Assembly (NCBI GenBank): GCA_017397845.1
Contig: JAFQHU010000008.1
Coordinates: 62,001 to 126,000, forward strand
Reading direction: 5' to 3'
From: Clostridia bacterium
GTDB lineage: Bacteria; Bacillota; Clostridia; Oscillospirales; Acutalibacteraceae
DNA length: 64,000 bases
A model generated the notes under the pieces. The model ran no database searches and was not told the origin of the DNA. It saw nothing but the letters and a program-made list of their open reading frames with translations. Within the stretch, counting starts at the first letter, position 1; each line of letters opens with the position of its first letter. Positions 25,461 through 34,057 of the stretch are shown here, one piece after another. The translations under genes were made by a program, and so were the position numbers.

Positions 25461-26516
25461 TTACTTGAATATTCCGGAAATTTTGCTGAACAGCTCATTT
25501 ATCCAGAACCTTATAAGCTCAATGAATGACAGGTGTGCGCTGTAATGGGTGGCCTCGGTATTACCGCTGTCTGTGGCGGTTGAGCCGTCATAGCTACTAC
25601 TGAATCCGGACAGCCAGCTTATCATACCGTCGGGATAGGTGAGAGTTACCTCTGTTCCGTTACCGTTAATTGTTTTCATAAAGGGATAGTTGCCGCTTTT
25701 GTAAGAGAACATATCGTTATTTACCGCAATCCAGGAAAAGTGGGCGCTTGCGATGGCAATACCGTTGGGTCTTGCTGTGATTGACTGTGAGGATAAACGG
25801 CAAAGGTCGGGTACATTACTCTGTGAAAGGATATTTCTCCAGGTGGGAAGCACCATACGGTTATAGCTTACCAGAGGGTCCATTTTACCGGAGGTGAGCC
25901 ATATGGGCATATTACTGAGACATGCTGTTGCGGCTTCATCGGGTACCCAGGCAGGGCAGATGGGGAAGGCGGCGGCGAAAAATTCAGGGTAAGCCACAGC
26001 CATTTTAAGTGTCATTTTACCGCCCATGGAGTAACCGCCGACATAAATTCTGCTAATGTCAATGTTATCCCTATTCTGTGCTATGAAATCGTCGAGAGCG
26101 GCACGCAGGGGATAAATAAGGCAGTCGTCCCAATAAAGCTCATATTCTTCGAGTGAACGGGGAGCGATGATGAATGCGCCTTCACTTCCTTTGAATCGGC
26201 TCTGGTATTCTGCACTTGACCAAAGAGCGGCTTCCTGTTCCGTTACCTGCTTGCCGTCGTATTCACCGTCACCCATGCCGTGAAGCCATACAACGAGAGG
26301 ATATTTGGTACTGTCGTTTTCCTTTATGGGTGAAAAATAGCGGTAGTCGATGGCATAGCCCTCGGTTTCGGGTCCTTTGCCGTATACAAACTGTGAGCAA
26401 AGCTCCTCGAGCCCTGCTTCGAGGGGAAGAGGCTCTTTGGCAAAGGTTGCGAGGGAGAATATTCCCGTGAGCATAAGCAGTGAAAGTATCAGAGATAAAA
26501 TTTTTCTTGTTTTCAT
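25461..26516 (-). CDS. secreted alpha/beta hydrolase (PHB-depolymerase/feruloyl-esterase-like)
   Basis: 351 residues with an N-terminal signal peptide ending near ATFAKEP. LVVWLHGMGDGE is the oxyanion segment, GGYSMGGKM the nucleophile elbow, SGKMDPLVSY carries the acid, and ASAHFSW the likely catalytic His. Such secreted esterases cut polyester or acylated polysaccharides; here the substrate is unknown. A C-terminal segment RFWINELFSKISGIFK could be an amphipathic helix. It lies 24 nt downstream of the lysophospholipase-like gene on the same strand, so probably cotranscribed. Confidence 0.82.
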   Translation of the reverse strand: MKTRKILSLILSLLMLTGIFSLATFAKEPLPLEAGLEELCSQFVYGKGPETEGYAIDYRYFSPIKENDSTKYPLVVWLHGMGDGEYDGKQVTEQEAALWSSAEYQSRFKGSEGAFIIAPRSLEEYELYWDDCLIYPLRAALDDFIAQNRDNIDISRIYVGGYSMGGKMTLKMAVAYPEFFAAAFPICPAWVPDEAATACLSNMPIWLTSGKMDPLVSYNRMVLPTWRNILSQSNVPDLCRLSSQSITARPNGIAIASAHFSWIAVNNDMFSYKSGNYPFMKTINGNGTEVTLTYPDGMISWLSGFSSSYDGSTATDSGNTEATHYSAHLSFIELIRFWINELFSKISGIFK

Positions 26517-26540
26517 AATTACTTCTCCTTACTTGATTTA

Positions 26541-27467
26541 TCAGTTGTTAACAGCTTTCAGCCAATCGAGGATGTCACCGTAAACCTTTTCTCTTTCGTC
26601 CTCGTTGAGTATTTCGTGTCTCATACCGGGGTAAAGAATAACCTTCGGCTCGATTCCGGCAGCTTCTAACTTATCACATACGGCAATTACACCTTTGCCG
26701 TTAAGTCCGATGGGGTCTTTGGCGCCGGAAATGATAAGCACGGGAAGCTCCGCGGGAAGGCAGGCCGCCCAGTCGGCACTGCTGCAGGTGTTGGCAAGAG
26801 AGAGGATATCTCTCACACCGCCTAATTTCAGGTCATTACCGCAAAGGGGGTCATTTATGTAAGCCATAACATTTTCCCTGTTACAGCTGAGCCAATCCTT
26901 TGGTGTTTCGGCACCGCTGATACCGATGGTGCTTACCTTATCTAAAATAGAGGCGGGAACTGTAGCTCTTGCACCTAATTTTCTGCACAGAAGCTTAACC
27001 GGCTCTTCCAATACAGCCATAGCCTGAGGAATATCACCCGTACCGCATATAACGAGACCTGAAAGCTCACAGCCGAAGGCAGAGGCATAAACTCTGGCGC
27101 AGAAGGAGCCCATACTGTGACCGAAAAGGTAGTAGGGGAGTTCAGGATATCTCTTATGCATAATGGAATAAAGAATATGCATATCATCAATCATACGGTT
27201 ATCGCCGTCTTCCTCTGCAAAAAAACCGAAATCCTCAAAGGAATCGACGCTTTTACCGTGGCCCAAATGGTCATTACCGCAAACCACATAGCCCTCTTCG
27301 GCCAAAAAGCGTGCAAATTCATCATAACGGTCTATATGCTCGCTGACACCGTGGGCGATCTGAAATACACCCTTGTATTCGGTGTCTTCTTTTTGCCATA
27401 TACAGGTGCGGATTTTATTGATTCCCGTGGAGGAAATGAAGTAGGCTTCTTTTTTGATAACAGACAT
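26541..27467 (-). CDS. lysophospholipase/monoacylglycerol lipase-like hydrolase
   Basis: 308 residues, no signal peptide. Serine aminopeptidase S33/Hydrolase_4 type: QIAHGVSEHIDRYDEFA, GNDHLGHGKS, nucleophile elbow FGHSMGSF, acid in ISGAKDPIG and His in GMRHEILNE. Members hydrolyse monoglycerides or lysophospholipids. First gene of a likely two-gene transcript with the secreted esterase downstream; an extended -10 (TATACTATAAT on the minus strand near 27503) fits its promoter. Confidence 0.88.
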   Translation of the reverse strand: MSVIKKEAYFISSTGINKIRTCIWQKEDTEYKGVFQIAHGVSEHIDRYDEFARFLAEEGYVVCGNDHLGHGKSVDSFEDFGFFAEEDGDNRMIDDMHILYSIMHKRYPELPYYLFGHSMGSFCARVYASAFGCELSGLVICGTGDIPQAMAVLEEPVKLLCRKLGARATVPASILDKVSTIGISGAETPKDWLSCNRENVMAYINDPLCGNDLKLGGVRDILSLANTCSSADWAACLPAELPVLIISGAKDPIGLNGKGVIAVCDKLEAAGIEPKVILYPGMRHEILNEDEREKVYGDILDWLKAVNN

Positions 27468-27565
27468 AATGTTAACCTCACTTTATATTTTCTTTGATAT
27501 CATTATAGTATATAAAAGAAAAATAATCAACCTTATTTATTTTTAAAGTTTAATATATAATATAG

Positions 27566-27594
27566 TTTACAATAGTTTTGATTTGGTGTATAAT
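27566..27594 (+). promoter_or_regulatory. promoter of the DUF5685 gene
   Basis: TTTACA (27566-27571), 17-nt spacer, TATAAT (27589-27594). Confidence 0.7.
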
Positions 27595-27626
27595 ATTTTT
27601 TGAAATTATTTTTACGGAGAAAAAAG

Positions 27627-28478
27627 ATGTTCGGTTATGTAAGAGTAAACAAGCCCGAAATGAAGGTAAAGGAATATGAGGTATACCGAGGTATTTACTG
27701 CTCTTTGTGCAAAAGTATGCGTAAAAGCTTTGGTTTTCTCTCTGCTCTTACTTTAAGCTACGACCTGACCTTTTTCGCTCTTGCACGAATGTCCTTCGGG
27801 GGCAAGATGCCCTCTTTCAGAGGAGGAAGATGCCCCTATAATCCGTCGAAAAAATGTAATTATTGTCAAAACGGCGAAGAGGAGCTTCGATATGCCGCCG
27901 CCGTTTCCCTGATGATGTTTTATTTTAAGGTAAAGGACAATATTGCCGACGGCTCTTTTTTTAAACGGCTTGCGATGTATCTTATTCTGCCCTACGCTTT
28001 GATGAAATACAAAAAGGCAAAAAAGCTATATAATGAAGCGGCGCTGATAATAGAAAAGGCTATGAAAGAGCAGTCTCTTACCGAAAAGAGCGGTACAGAC
28101 TCTCCGGACAGGGCGGCACACAGCTCCGCCGATGCTTTGGGAAAGCTTATGAATATCGGCTTTGATAATGAAAATATTTACCGTTTCGGTTATGCGATGG
28201 GTAAGTTTGTTTATCTGTGCGACGCTTTTGACGATATAAAAAAGGATATAAAAAATAAAAGCTATAATGTTTATGTAAATAAATATTCACTTACGGGTGA
28301 AGAAACCGAAAAGATAAAGGATGAAATAAAAATGAGTCTGAACATGTGTCTTGCCATGGCCGGTGAGGCATATGAAAAAGCCGAAAATAAAAGTCTTTCT
28401 CCCATTATGGAAAACATAATTTATGAGGGAACGGAAAACACTATGAATGATATTCTGAAAGGAAAAGTGAAAAAATGA
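27627..28478 (+). CDS. DUF5685-family protein
   Basis: 283 residues from ATG 27627, preceded by CGGAGAA; an upstream in-frame ATG lacks a site. N-terminal FGYVRVNKPEMKVKEYEVYRG and paired cysteines CSLCKSM and CPYNPSKKCNYC suggest a metal- or cluster-binding front, followed by a helical body with the AYALGKFVYLCDA-like motif (here GYAMGKFVYLCDAFDD) reminiscent of all-alpha isoprenoid-type folds. Function unknown. Its stop overlaps the J-domain gene by 4 nt, so the two products are probably made together. Confidence 0.75.
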   Translation: MFGYVRVNKPEMKVKEYEVYRGIYCSLCKSMRKSFGFLSALTLSYDLTFFALARMSFGGKMPSFRGGRCPYNPSKKCNYCQNGEEELRYAAAVSLMMFYFKVKDNIADGSFFKRLAMYLILPYALMKYKKAKKLYNEAALIIEKAMKEQSLTEKSGTDSPDRAAHSSADALGKLMNIGFDNENIYRFGYAMGKFVYLCDAFDDIKKDIKNKSYNVYVNKYSLTGEETEKIKDEIKMSLNMCLAMAGEAYEKAENKSLSPIMENIIYEGTENTMNDILKGKVKK

Positions 28479-29089
28479 GAGATCCTTATGAAGTGCTGGG
28501 AGTGCCCAGAAGTGCCACACAGGAGCAGGTGAAGGCGGCTTACAGAGAGCTTGCAAAAAAATACCATCCCGACCGTTTTATTGACAGTCCTTTGGCTGAA
28601 AATGCAAATAAAAAAATGCAGGAAATCAATGAAGCTTATGATGCCATAATCTCCGGCAACAGAGAGGGCTCATCCTATTCGGGTCCCGGCTACGGCAGTG
28701 AATACAGCTACAATACTTATCAGCAGGTAAAAACATTTATGCAGCAGAACCGTCTTCAGGAGGCTGAAGAGGCACTGGAAAGAATGGACAGAAGCTTCCG
28801 TGATGCACAGTGGTATTATCTTAAGGGACAGATAAATTATAAAAGAGGTTGGACAGATCAGGCATATACCTATTTTTCCATGGCTTATAAGATGGATCCC
28901 TCAAATGCAGAATACCGCCACGCTTATGAAAATATGAATATGCAGAGAAACGGCGGCTTCCGTACTTCACAAAGCAGAAACAGCCACCGTTCAGGCGATA
29001 ATTGTGACGGATGCGATATTTGTCAGGGTCTCATCTGCGCCGATTGCTGCTGCGAATGTATGGGCGGAGACCTTATTCCCTGCTGTTGA
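28475..29089 (+). CDS. J-domain protein with TPR-like middle and Cys-rich tail
   Basis: 204 residues. An N-terminal J domain (DPYEVLGVPRSATQEQVK, HPD in KKYHPDRF) recruits DnaK-type chaperones. Residues ~85-150 form TPR-like helices, and the last ~40 residues carry ten cysteines in CDGCDICQGLICADC and CCCECMGG, likely for metal or cluster binding or multiple disulfides. It lacks the G/F and zinc-finger arrangement of true DnaJ, so it is a specialised co-chaperone, probably for the DUF5685 partner it overlaps. Confidence 0.85.
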   Translation: MRDPYEVLGVPRSATQEQVKAAYRELAKKYHPDRFIDSPLAENANKKMQEINEAYDAIISGNREGSSYSGPGYGSEYSYNTYQQVKTFMQQNRLQEAEEALERMDRSFRDAQWYYLKGQINYKRGWTDQAYTYFSMAYKMDPSNAEYRHAYENMNMQRNGGFRTSQSRNSHRSGDNCDGCDICQGLICADCCCECMGGDLIPCC

Positions 29090-29098
29090 GGTGACGAA

Positions 29099-29656
29099 AT
29101 GAGTCAGAGTGGAAAAACCGCCATGGGCGGAATGATAACGGCTCTTTCTGTTGTTATACTTATGCCGACTGCATTGGAGATTTTTGTTTATGCTCTGCCT
29201 GCCTTTGCGGGTATGCTTGTAATGTTCAGTGTAATAGAGCTCGATAAAAAATGGGCCTTCGGTATTTATGCGGCAGTCAGCGTGCTTTCTCTCATGCTTG
29301 TTCCGAATAAAGAAGCGGCAGTATTATATACTGCATTTTTCGGTTATTACCCCATACTTAAGGCTGTTTTTGAAAGCAAGCTGTCTAAAATCCCCGAATA
29401 TATACTCAAATTTGCTGTTTTCAATATAGCGATTATAGGTGCATATGCTGTTCTCATCAAAGTTTTGGGTATGCCCTTTGATGAGCTTATGGGTATAGAG
29501 GGAGAGACAGGATTTGTGGCACGGTATATGTTTCCGATTATGCTCGTTTTGGGCAACATAACCTTTGCAGTATTTGATGTCGCTCTTACGAGAGTAGTGA
29601 CGGCTTATTTGCGTGTATGGCAGAAAAAATTCAGAAAGCTTTTTCCTTTTAAATAA
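29099..29656 (+). CDS. five-helix membrane protein, hypothetical
   Basis: 185 residues with about five hydrophobic helices (e.g. FVYALPAFAGMLVMFSVI and FAVFNIAIIGAYAVLI) and a basic tail. The N-terminal GGMITALSVVILM recalls small S-component-like membrane proteins, but no substrate motif is visible. Starts 9 nt after the J-domain gene with GAGGTGA, so it is the third gene of the DUF5685 operon. Confidence 0.65.
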   Translation: MSQSGKTAMGGMITALSVVILMPTALEIFVYALPAFAGMLVMFSVIELDKKWAFGIYAAVSVLSLMLVPNKEAAVLYTAFFGYYPILKAVFESKLSKIPEYILKFAVFNIAIIGAYAVLIKVLGMPFDELMGIEGETGFVARYMFPIMLVLGNITFAVFDVALTRVVTAYLRVWQKKFRKLFPFK

Positions 29657-29661
29657 AAAAG

Positions 29662-29692
29662 ACACCTGTTTGTCGGAAAAAACTACAGGTGA
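29662..29692 (+). terminator. hairpin after the DUF5685 operon
   Basis: CACCTGT and ACAGGTG arms with a 16-nt loop; no T-run and the Shine-Dalgarno of the next gene follows at once, so it may be an attenuating or stabilising hairpin. Confidence 0.4.
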
Positions 29693-29706
29693 AAGGAGTT
29701 GTAAAA

Positions 29707-30813
29707 ATGATAAAAAAAGAAATTATTACAGCTTTTGAGGCATTCCGGAGAGGCGGAAGCATCGTAAATGTCAGCCGGATTACGGCAGGACTTATCAATG
29801 CTACATATCTTATCGAAACCGACAGGAAGGAGAAGTACATACTTCAGAAAATCAATACTTTTGTATTTAAAAAACCTGCTGAGCTTATGGAAAATATCGT
29901 CGGAGTAACAAAGCATCTTACAAAAAAGATCACAGAAGCAGGCGGGGATTTCAAAAGAGAAAATCTTAACTTCCTTCCCTGTGAAAACGGTGAATATTTC
30001 TTCCGTGATGAAAATGACGGTGCATGGAGAATGTACATTTATGTTGATGAGGCTCTGACCTATAATAAACCGAAAAATGACGACACCTTCAGAAGTGCCG
30101 GTCGTACTTTCGGCAGATTTATGAAACTGCTTGCTGATTATCCCGCCGCAACTCTTCATGAAACAATAAAGAATTTCCATTACACCCCTGCAAGATATGA
30201 AGCTTTTCTGAAGGCTGTCGAAGCTGATGTAAAGGGCAGAAAGGCAGCGTGCGAGGCAGATATTCAGTTTGTTCTCGACCGCAAGGCAGATACTCATAAG
30301 CTTACAGATCTTATCGGCGAAGGCGTTTTACCTCTCAGAGTAACTCACAATGATACAAAGCTTAATAATGTTCTTTTTGACATCGAAACAGACGAAAGCA
30401 TTTGTGTGATAGATCTTGATACAATTATGCCCGGACTTTCGCTTTATGATTTCGGTGACAGCATTCGTTCCGGTGCAAATACAGCTGCGGAGGATGAGGT
30501 TGATCTTTCAAAGGTGGGCATTGATCTTGCTTTGTTTGAAGCTTATGTTGACGGCTATCTCAGTGAAACTGCGGAAAGTCTTTGTGATGCCGAAATCGAA
30601 AATCTTGCCTTCGGAGCCAAGCTTATGACCTTTGAGTGCGGTCTGAGATTCCTTACTGATTATTTAGAGGGCGATGTTTATTTCAGAACCACACATCCGG
30701 AGCATAACATAGAAAGAGCAAGAAATCAGTTTGCACTTGTAGCGGATATGGAAAAGCATATGGATGAAATGAACGCAATTGTAATGAAATACAAAGCTAA
30801 ATATATAAAATAA
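29707..30813 (+). CDS. N-acetylhexosamine 1-kinase-like (APH fold, NahK-type)
   Basis: 368 residues from ATG 29707 with AAAGGAG. Aminoglycoside-phosphotransferase fold: ITAGLINATYLIE glycine-rich loop, catalytic RVTHNDTKLNNVLFD and metal-binding VIDLDTIMPG. This exact pair of motifs is typical of NahK, which makes GlcNAc-1-P/GalNAc-1-P from the free sugar (as in the bifidobacterial lacto-N-biose route). The neighbouring GH123-like hydrolase would supply GalNAc, which supports the call. Confidence 0.82.
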   Translation: MIKKEIITAFEAFRRGGSIVNVSRITAGLINATYLIETDRKEKYILQKINTFVFKKPAELMENIVGVTKHLTKKITEAGGDFKRENLNFLPCENGEYFFRDENDGAWRMYIYVDEALTYNKPKNDDTFRSAGRTFGRFMKLLADYPAATLHETIKNFHYTPARYEAFLKAVEADVKGRKAACEADIQFVLDRKADTHKLTDLIGEGVLPLRVTHNDTKLNNVLFDIETDESICVIDLDTIMPGLSLYDFGDSIRSGANTAAEDEVDLSKVGIDLALFEAYVDGYLSETAESLCDAEIENLAFGAKLMTFECGLRFLTDYLEGDVYFRTTHPEHNIERARNQFALVADMEKHMDEMNAIVMKYKAKYIK

Positions 30814-30852
30814 GAGTATACACTGTATTTATGATTAATATTGAGGTAGCTT

Positions 30853-32469
30853 ATGATCTGCATAAAGGATGTTAAAATCTTATCTTCTCTCGAAAAAATT
30901 TATGACAGCGATATAATGCCGACCGAGGCATATAAAGGATTTTCCATGCTTAAAAATGAAAAGAAATCCTTTCAGTTAGCAATAGAGGCTGTCGAGGACT
31001 GTGAAGCGGAAATAGAATATGAAAGCAGCCTTGAGAATATTTGCATTTATACCGTCGAGCACATAAAATCAGATTTACCGATGCAAAAAACGGGTGCAGA
31101 TGATTATTACAGATTCAGCGAAAGCGGATATTATCCCGATTTGCTTTTGCCATCCGACGGAAAGGTAAAAGCAAAAAAAGGAATTACGGTTCTTTGGTTT
31201 GAGATTGATGCCGCTTCGAACAGTGCAGGAAAACACAGGATAGATTTTACTGTCGGAGATAAAAGTGCAGGTATTGATATTGAAATTATTGACGCAGAGC
31301 TTGATTTCAAAGATTTTGTTTACACCTGCTGGTTCCATACGGACTGTCTGATGTCTTATTATAATTTCGAAGCTTTCTCTGATGAATATTGGCGTGTAGC
31401 GGAAAATTACCTTAAAACAGCGGCGGAATACGGAATGACATGTGTACTTACACCGTTGTTTACTCCGCCTCTTGACACGGCTGTGGGCGGTGAAAGACCT
31501 ACGGTACAGTTGGTTGATGTTACTGTCAAAAACGGGGAATATTCGTTTAATTTCGATAAGCTTACCCGCTGGATTGATATGGCTCACAGATGCGGCATCA
31601 GATATTTTGAGTTTTCCCACTTTTTTACACAGTGGGGTGCAAAAAAAGCGCCCAAAATTATGGCCACGGCAGACGGTGAATACAAAAAGCTTTTCGGTTG
31701 GGAAACCAAAGCCATGTCAAAAGAATATAAGGCATTTCTCAAAGCGTTTTCCTGTGAACTTAAAAAGTATATTGAAAAAAGGAATCTTAAAGATAATGTA
31801 TTTATCCATGTCAGTGACGAACCGAATTTTTCTATGATTACCTTTTACAGCAAAGCTTCCAAGTACATCAGAAAGCTTTTTGCAGGGTATAAGATAATGG
31901 ATGCTTTGTCTGATTATTGGTTTTATAAGTTAAAGATTGTGCCTAATCCCATCCCTGCCAATGATCATATTGATAAATTTATAGGTAATGTTGATAATCT
32001 TTGGACATATTATTGCAGTGCGCAAAACAGTCATAATGTTTCCAACAGATTTTTTTGCAACGATTCTCTCAGGACCAGAGTGATAGGTTATCAGATGTTC
32101 AAATTTGATATCTGCGGATTTTTGCATTGGGGTTACAATTTTTATTACAAAAAGCTTTCAAAGGGTCTCGTGAATCCTTATGAGGTCACGGATGCAGGCA
32201 AAGAATTCCCTTCAGGTGACAGCTTTATTGTCTATCCCGCAAAAGACGGCACAGCTTATCATTCACTCAGACTCAAAGTTTTCTTTGACGCTTTGCAGGA
32301 TATGGCTGCACTTAATACTTTGGAAAAGCTTACAGATAAAATGACCTGCCTTTCTATAATAGAGGAAAACGGCAAAAGCAATATAACCTTCAGAGAATAT
32401 CCGCATTCTGATAAATGGCTTCTCTCTACCAGAGAAGCGGTTAATGCTGCCATTAAAGCACAAAAATAA
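30853..32469 (+). CDS. GH123/DUF4091-like glycoside hydrolase, cytoplasmic
   Basis: 538 residues, no signal peptide. An N-terminal beta-domain (to ~150) precedes a TIM-barrel-like region with FTPPLDTAVGG, FEFSHFFTQWG and the Asp-Glu pair HVSDEPNF near residue 320, the position of the substrate-assisted catalytic residues in GH123 beta-N-acetylgalactosaminidases. Near the C-terminus GFLHWGYNFY fits the DUF4091 part. Expected to release GalNAc from imported glycan or glycolipid fragments. Follows the NahK-like kinase by 39 nt, same operon. Confidence 0.8.
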   Translation: MICIKDVKILSSLEKIYDSDIMPTEAYKGFSMLKNEKKSFQLAIEAVEDCEAEIEYESSLENICIYTVEHIKSDLPMQKTGADDYYRFSESGYYPDLLLPSDGKVKAKKGITVLWFEIDAASNSAGKHRIDFTVGDKSAGIDIEIIDAELDFKDFVYTCWFHTDCLMSYYNFEAFSDEYWRVAENYLKTAAEYGMTCVLTPLFTPPLDTAVGGERPTVQLVDVTVKNGEYSFNFDKLTRWIDMAHRCGIRYFEFSHFFTQWGAKKAPKIMATADGEYKKLFGWETKAMSKEYKAFLKAFSCELKKYIEKRNLKDNVFIHVSDEPNFSMITFYSKASKYIRKLFAGYKIMDALSDYWFYKLKIVPNPIPANDHIDKFIGNVDNLWTYYCSAQNSHNVSNRFFCNDSLRTRVIGYQMFKFDICGFLHWGYNFYYKKLSKGLVNPYEVTDAGKEFPSGDSFIVYPAKDGTAYHSLRLKVFFDALQDMAALNTLEKLTDKMTCLSIIEENGKSNITFREYPHSDKWLLSTREAVNAAIKAQK

Positions 32470-32471
32470 GG

Positions 32472-32545
32472 ACTCTTTTCACAAAAGAGTTGTACAACTG
32501 AAAATAAAGCCATCGGTTCATTATTACTTTTGAACCGATGGCTTT
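32472..32545 (+). terminator. double hairpin terminator of kinase-GH123 operon
   Basis: First hairpin ACTCTTTT/AAAAGAGT (32472-32490); second AAAGCCATCGGTTCA (32506-32520) with its complement (32531-32545), then T-rich. Confidence 0.88.
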
Positions 32546-32626
32546 TATGCTTTTTAAAATTATGGCTTCAGGTAAGTCCTGCCAAATGATAAGCACAGCG
32601 TGATTTTTTTATGAGTAATATGAAGC

Positions 32627-33769
32627 TTAAGCCTCATATTTAACCTCTCCTGCAATAATAGTTTTTTGTATTTCAAAATCACTGTCAGTGATAATGATAT
32701 CTGCATCCTTGCCTGTTTCGAGTGAGCCTTTGGTTTTATCTAAGCCGATAACCGCGGCGGGGTTAAGAGAGGCACAGTTTACACATTCGTGAAGAGGAAT
32801 ATCCGAGTTTGTGAAAACATTCCATACACCTTTATTCAGATGCAGTACACTTCCTGCCACCGTTCCGTCCTCGAGTCGGCATACTATACCCTTATAAATG
32901 ATTTTCTGTCCGCCGAGTGTGTATTCACCTTCGGGAAGACCGCCCGCGGGGAGACAGTCGGTGATAAAGCAAAGCTTTCTGCCTTTGAGCTTCCAAAGCA
33001 TATTATAGAAGCAGGCATCTACATGAAATGTATCCACGATAACCTCGGCACTCACATCGCTGTTCAGTGCGGCACCTACCACACCGGGGGCACGGTGTGC
33101 GAGAGGGGTCATAGCATTAAAAAGATGGGTGGCATGCTTCACGCCGGCGTTCACAGAGGCCATAGCGGTTTCATAGTCAGCTGAGGTGTGTCCCATGGAG
33201 ATAACCACATCAGTATCTCGGCATATTTCACGTATAGCAGCGAAATCTGCCGTATCCTCTTCGGGGGCAAGTGTGATGGTTTTTATGATGTCGGCATATT
33301 CTTTTACGAAAGCGGCATCGGGTTTAAGAATATATTTCGGGTCCTGAGCACCTTTTTTGCTTTCGCTGATAAAGGGGCCTTCTGCGTGGCAGCCTAAAAT
33401 AGTGCTGCCCTCCCAACTTTTGCTTTCTTCTTTGAGCTTTCGGCAAACCTCCAAAGCCTTACGGATAATTGACATATCCTCCGTCATGGTAGTGGGAAGA
33501 TAACCCGTGACACCGTTGGCTAAAAGTCCCTTTGAAATGGTGCGGATGCTTTCCTCCTCACCGTCACAGACATCTTTGCCCAAATAACCGTGGATATGTA
33601 AATCAATAAGACCGGGGGCAACGTAGCCGCCCTTCGCATCGATTATTTCAGCATCGGCAGGAACAAGAGAAAGGGGAACCACACCTTCTATTTTGTCCGT
33701 GTAAAGAAGAGCGCTGTTTTCGGCAATTCTGTCTTTCAGTATAATTTTTCCGCCTGTAATGGCTTTCAT
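32627..33769 (-). CDS. nagA: N-acetylglucosamine-6-phosphate deacetylase
   Basis: 380 residues. Amidohydrolase fold: LIDLHIHGYLGKDVCDG near residue 57, GCHAEGPFIS with the metal-binding Glu, MGHTSADYE, ATHLFNAMTPLAHR and the catalytic Asp in FITDCLPAGG. Converts GlcNAc-6-P to GlcN-6-P, feeding amino-sugar catabolism. Convergent with the NahK/GH123 operon, so the two units probably form one functional locus; nagB is not in the window. Confidence 0.93.
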   Translation of the reverse strand: MKAITGGKIILKDRIAENSALLYTDKIEGVVPLSLVPADAEIIDAKGGYVAPGLIDLHIHGYLGKDVCDGEEESIRTISKGLLANGVTGYLPTTMTEDMSIIRKALEVCRKLKEESKSWEGSTILGCHAEGPFISESKKGAQDPKYILKPDAAFVKEYADIIKTITLAPEEDTADFAAIREICRDTDVVISMGHTSADYETAMASVNAGVKHATHLFNAMTPLAHRAPGVVGAALNSDVSAEVIVDTFHVDACFYNMLWKLKGRKLCFITDCLPAGGLPEGEYTLGGQKIIYKGIVCRLEDGTVAGSVLHLNKGVWNVFTNSDIPLHECVNCASLNPAAVIGLDKTKGSLETGKDADIIITDSDFEIQKTIIAGEVKYEA

Positions 33770-33907
33770 ATTATCACTTCCCTAAAGAACAAATTATTTC
33801 ATTATAATTTTAGCAAAAAGCATGGTAAGTTTCAATAGTTTGACAGGTTTTATTTAATTTTTTTGGAAAAAGACAGCTTTTAATTCAACAAAGCGGCAAA
33901 GGGTGAC

Positions 33908-33987
33908 GGGAGCCAAGCCCCTGTATACAGGGAATCGTAACACTCCTTTGAGTGTTACTATTGACCGTGAACGGTCGCTTGGCTCCC
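33908..33987 (+). repeat. cloverleaf (four-way junction) repeat, copy 1
   Basis: Outer stem GGGAGCCAAGC (33908-33918)/GCTTGGCTCCC (33977-33987). Arm 1 CCCTG-TATA-CAGGG (33919-33932). Arm 2 GTAACACTC-cttt-GAGTGTTAC (33937-33958). Arm 3 GACCG-tgaa-CGGTC (33963-33976). Matches, in inverse orientation, the element at 60229-60311. Confidence 0.85.
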
Positions 33988-34018
33988 CGCCCTATTCCGT
34001 CCTGTACGTAAATTTAAA

Positions 34019-34051
34019 ACCGCTGAACAGATAAAAATCCGGAACAGCGGT
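34019..34051 (-). terminator. probable terminator of the RluA-type gene
   Basis: ACCGCTG/CAGCGGT arms with a 19-nt loop, followed on the minus strand by TTTTAAATTT. Confidence 0.6.
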
Positions 34052-34057
34052 CTGATT

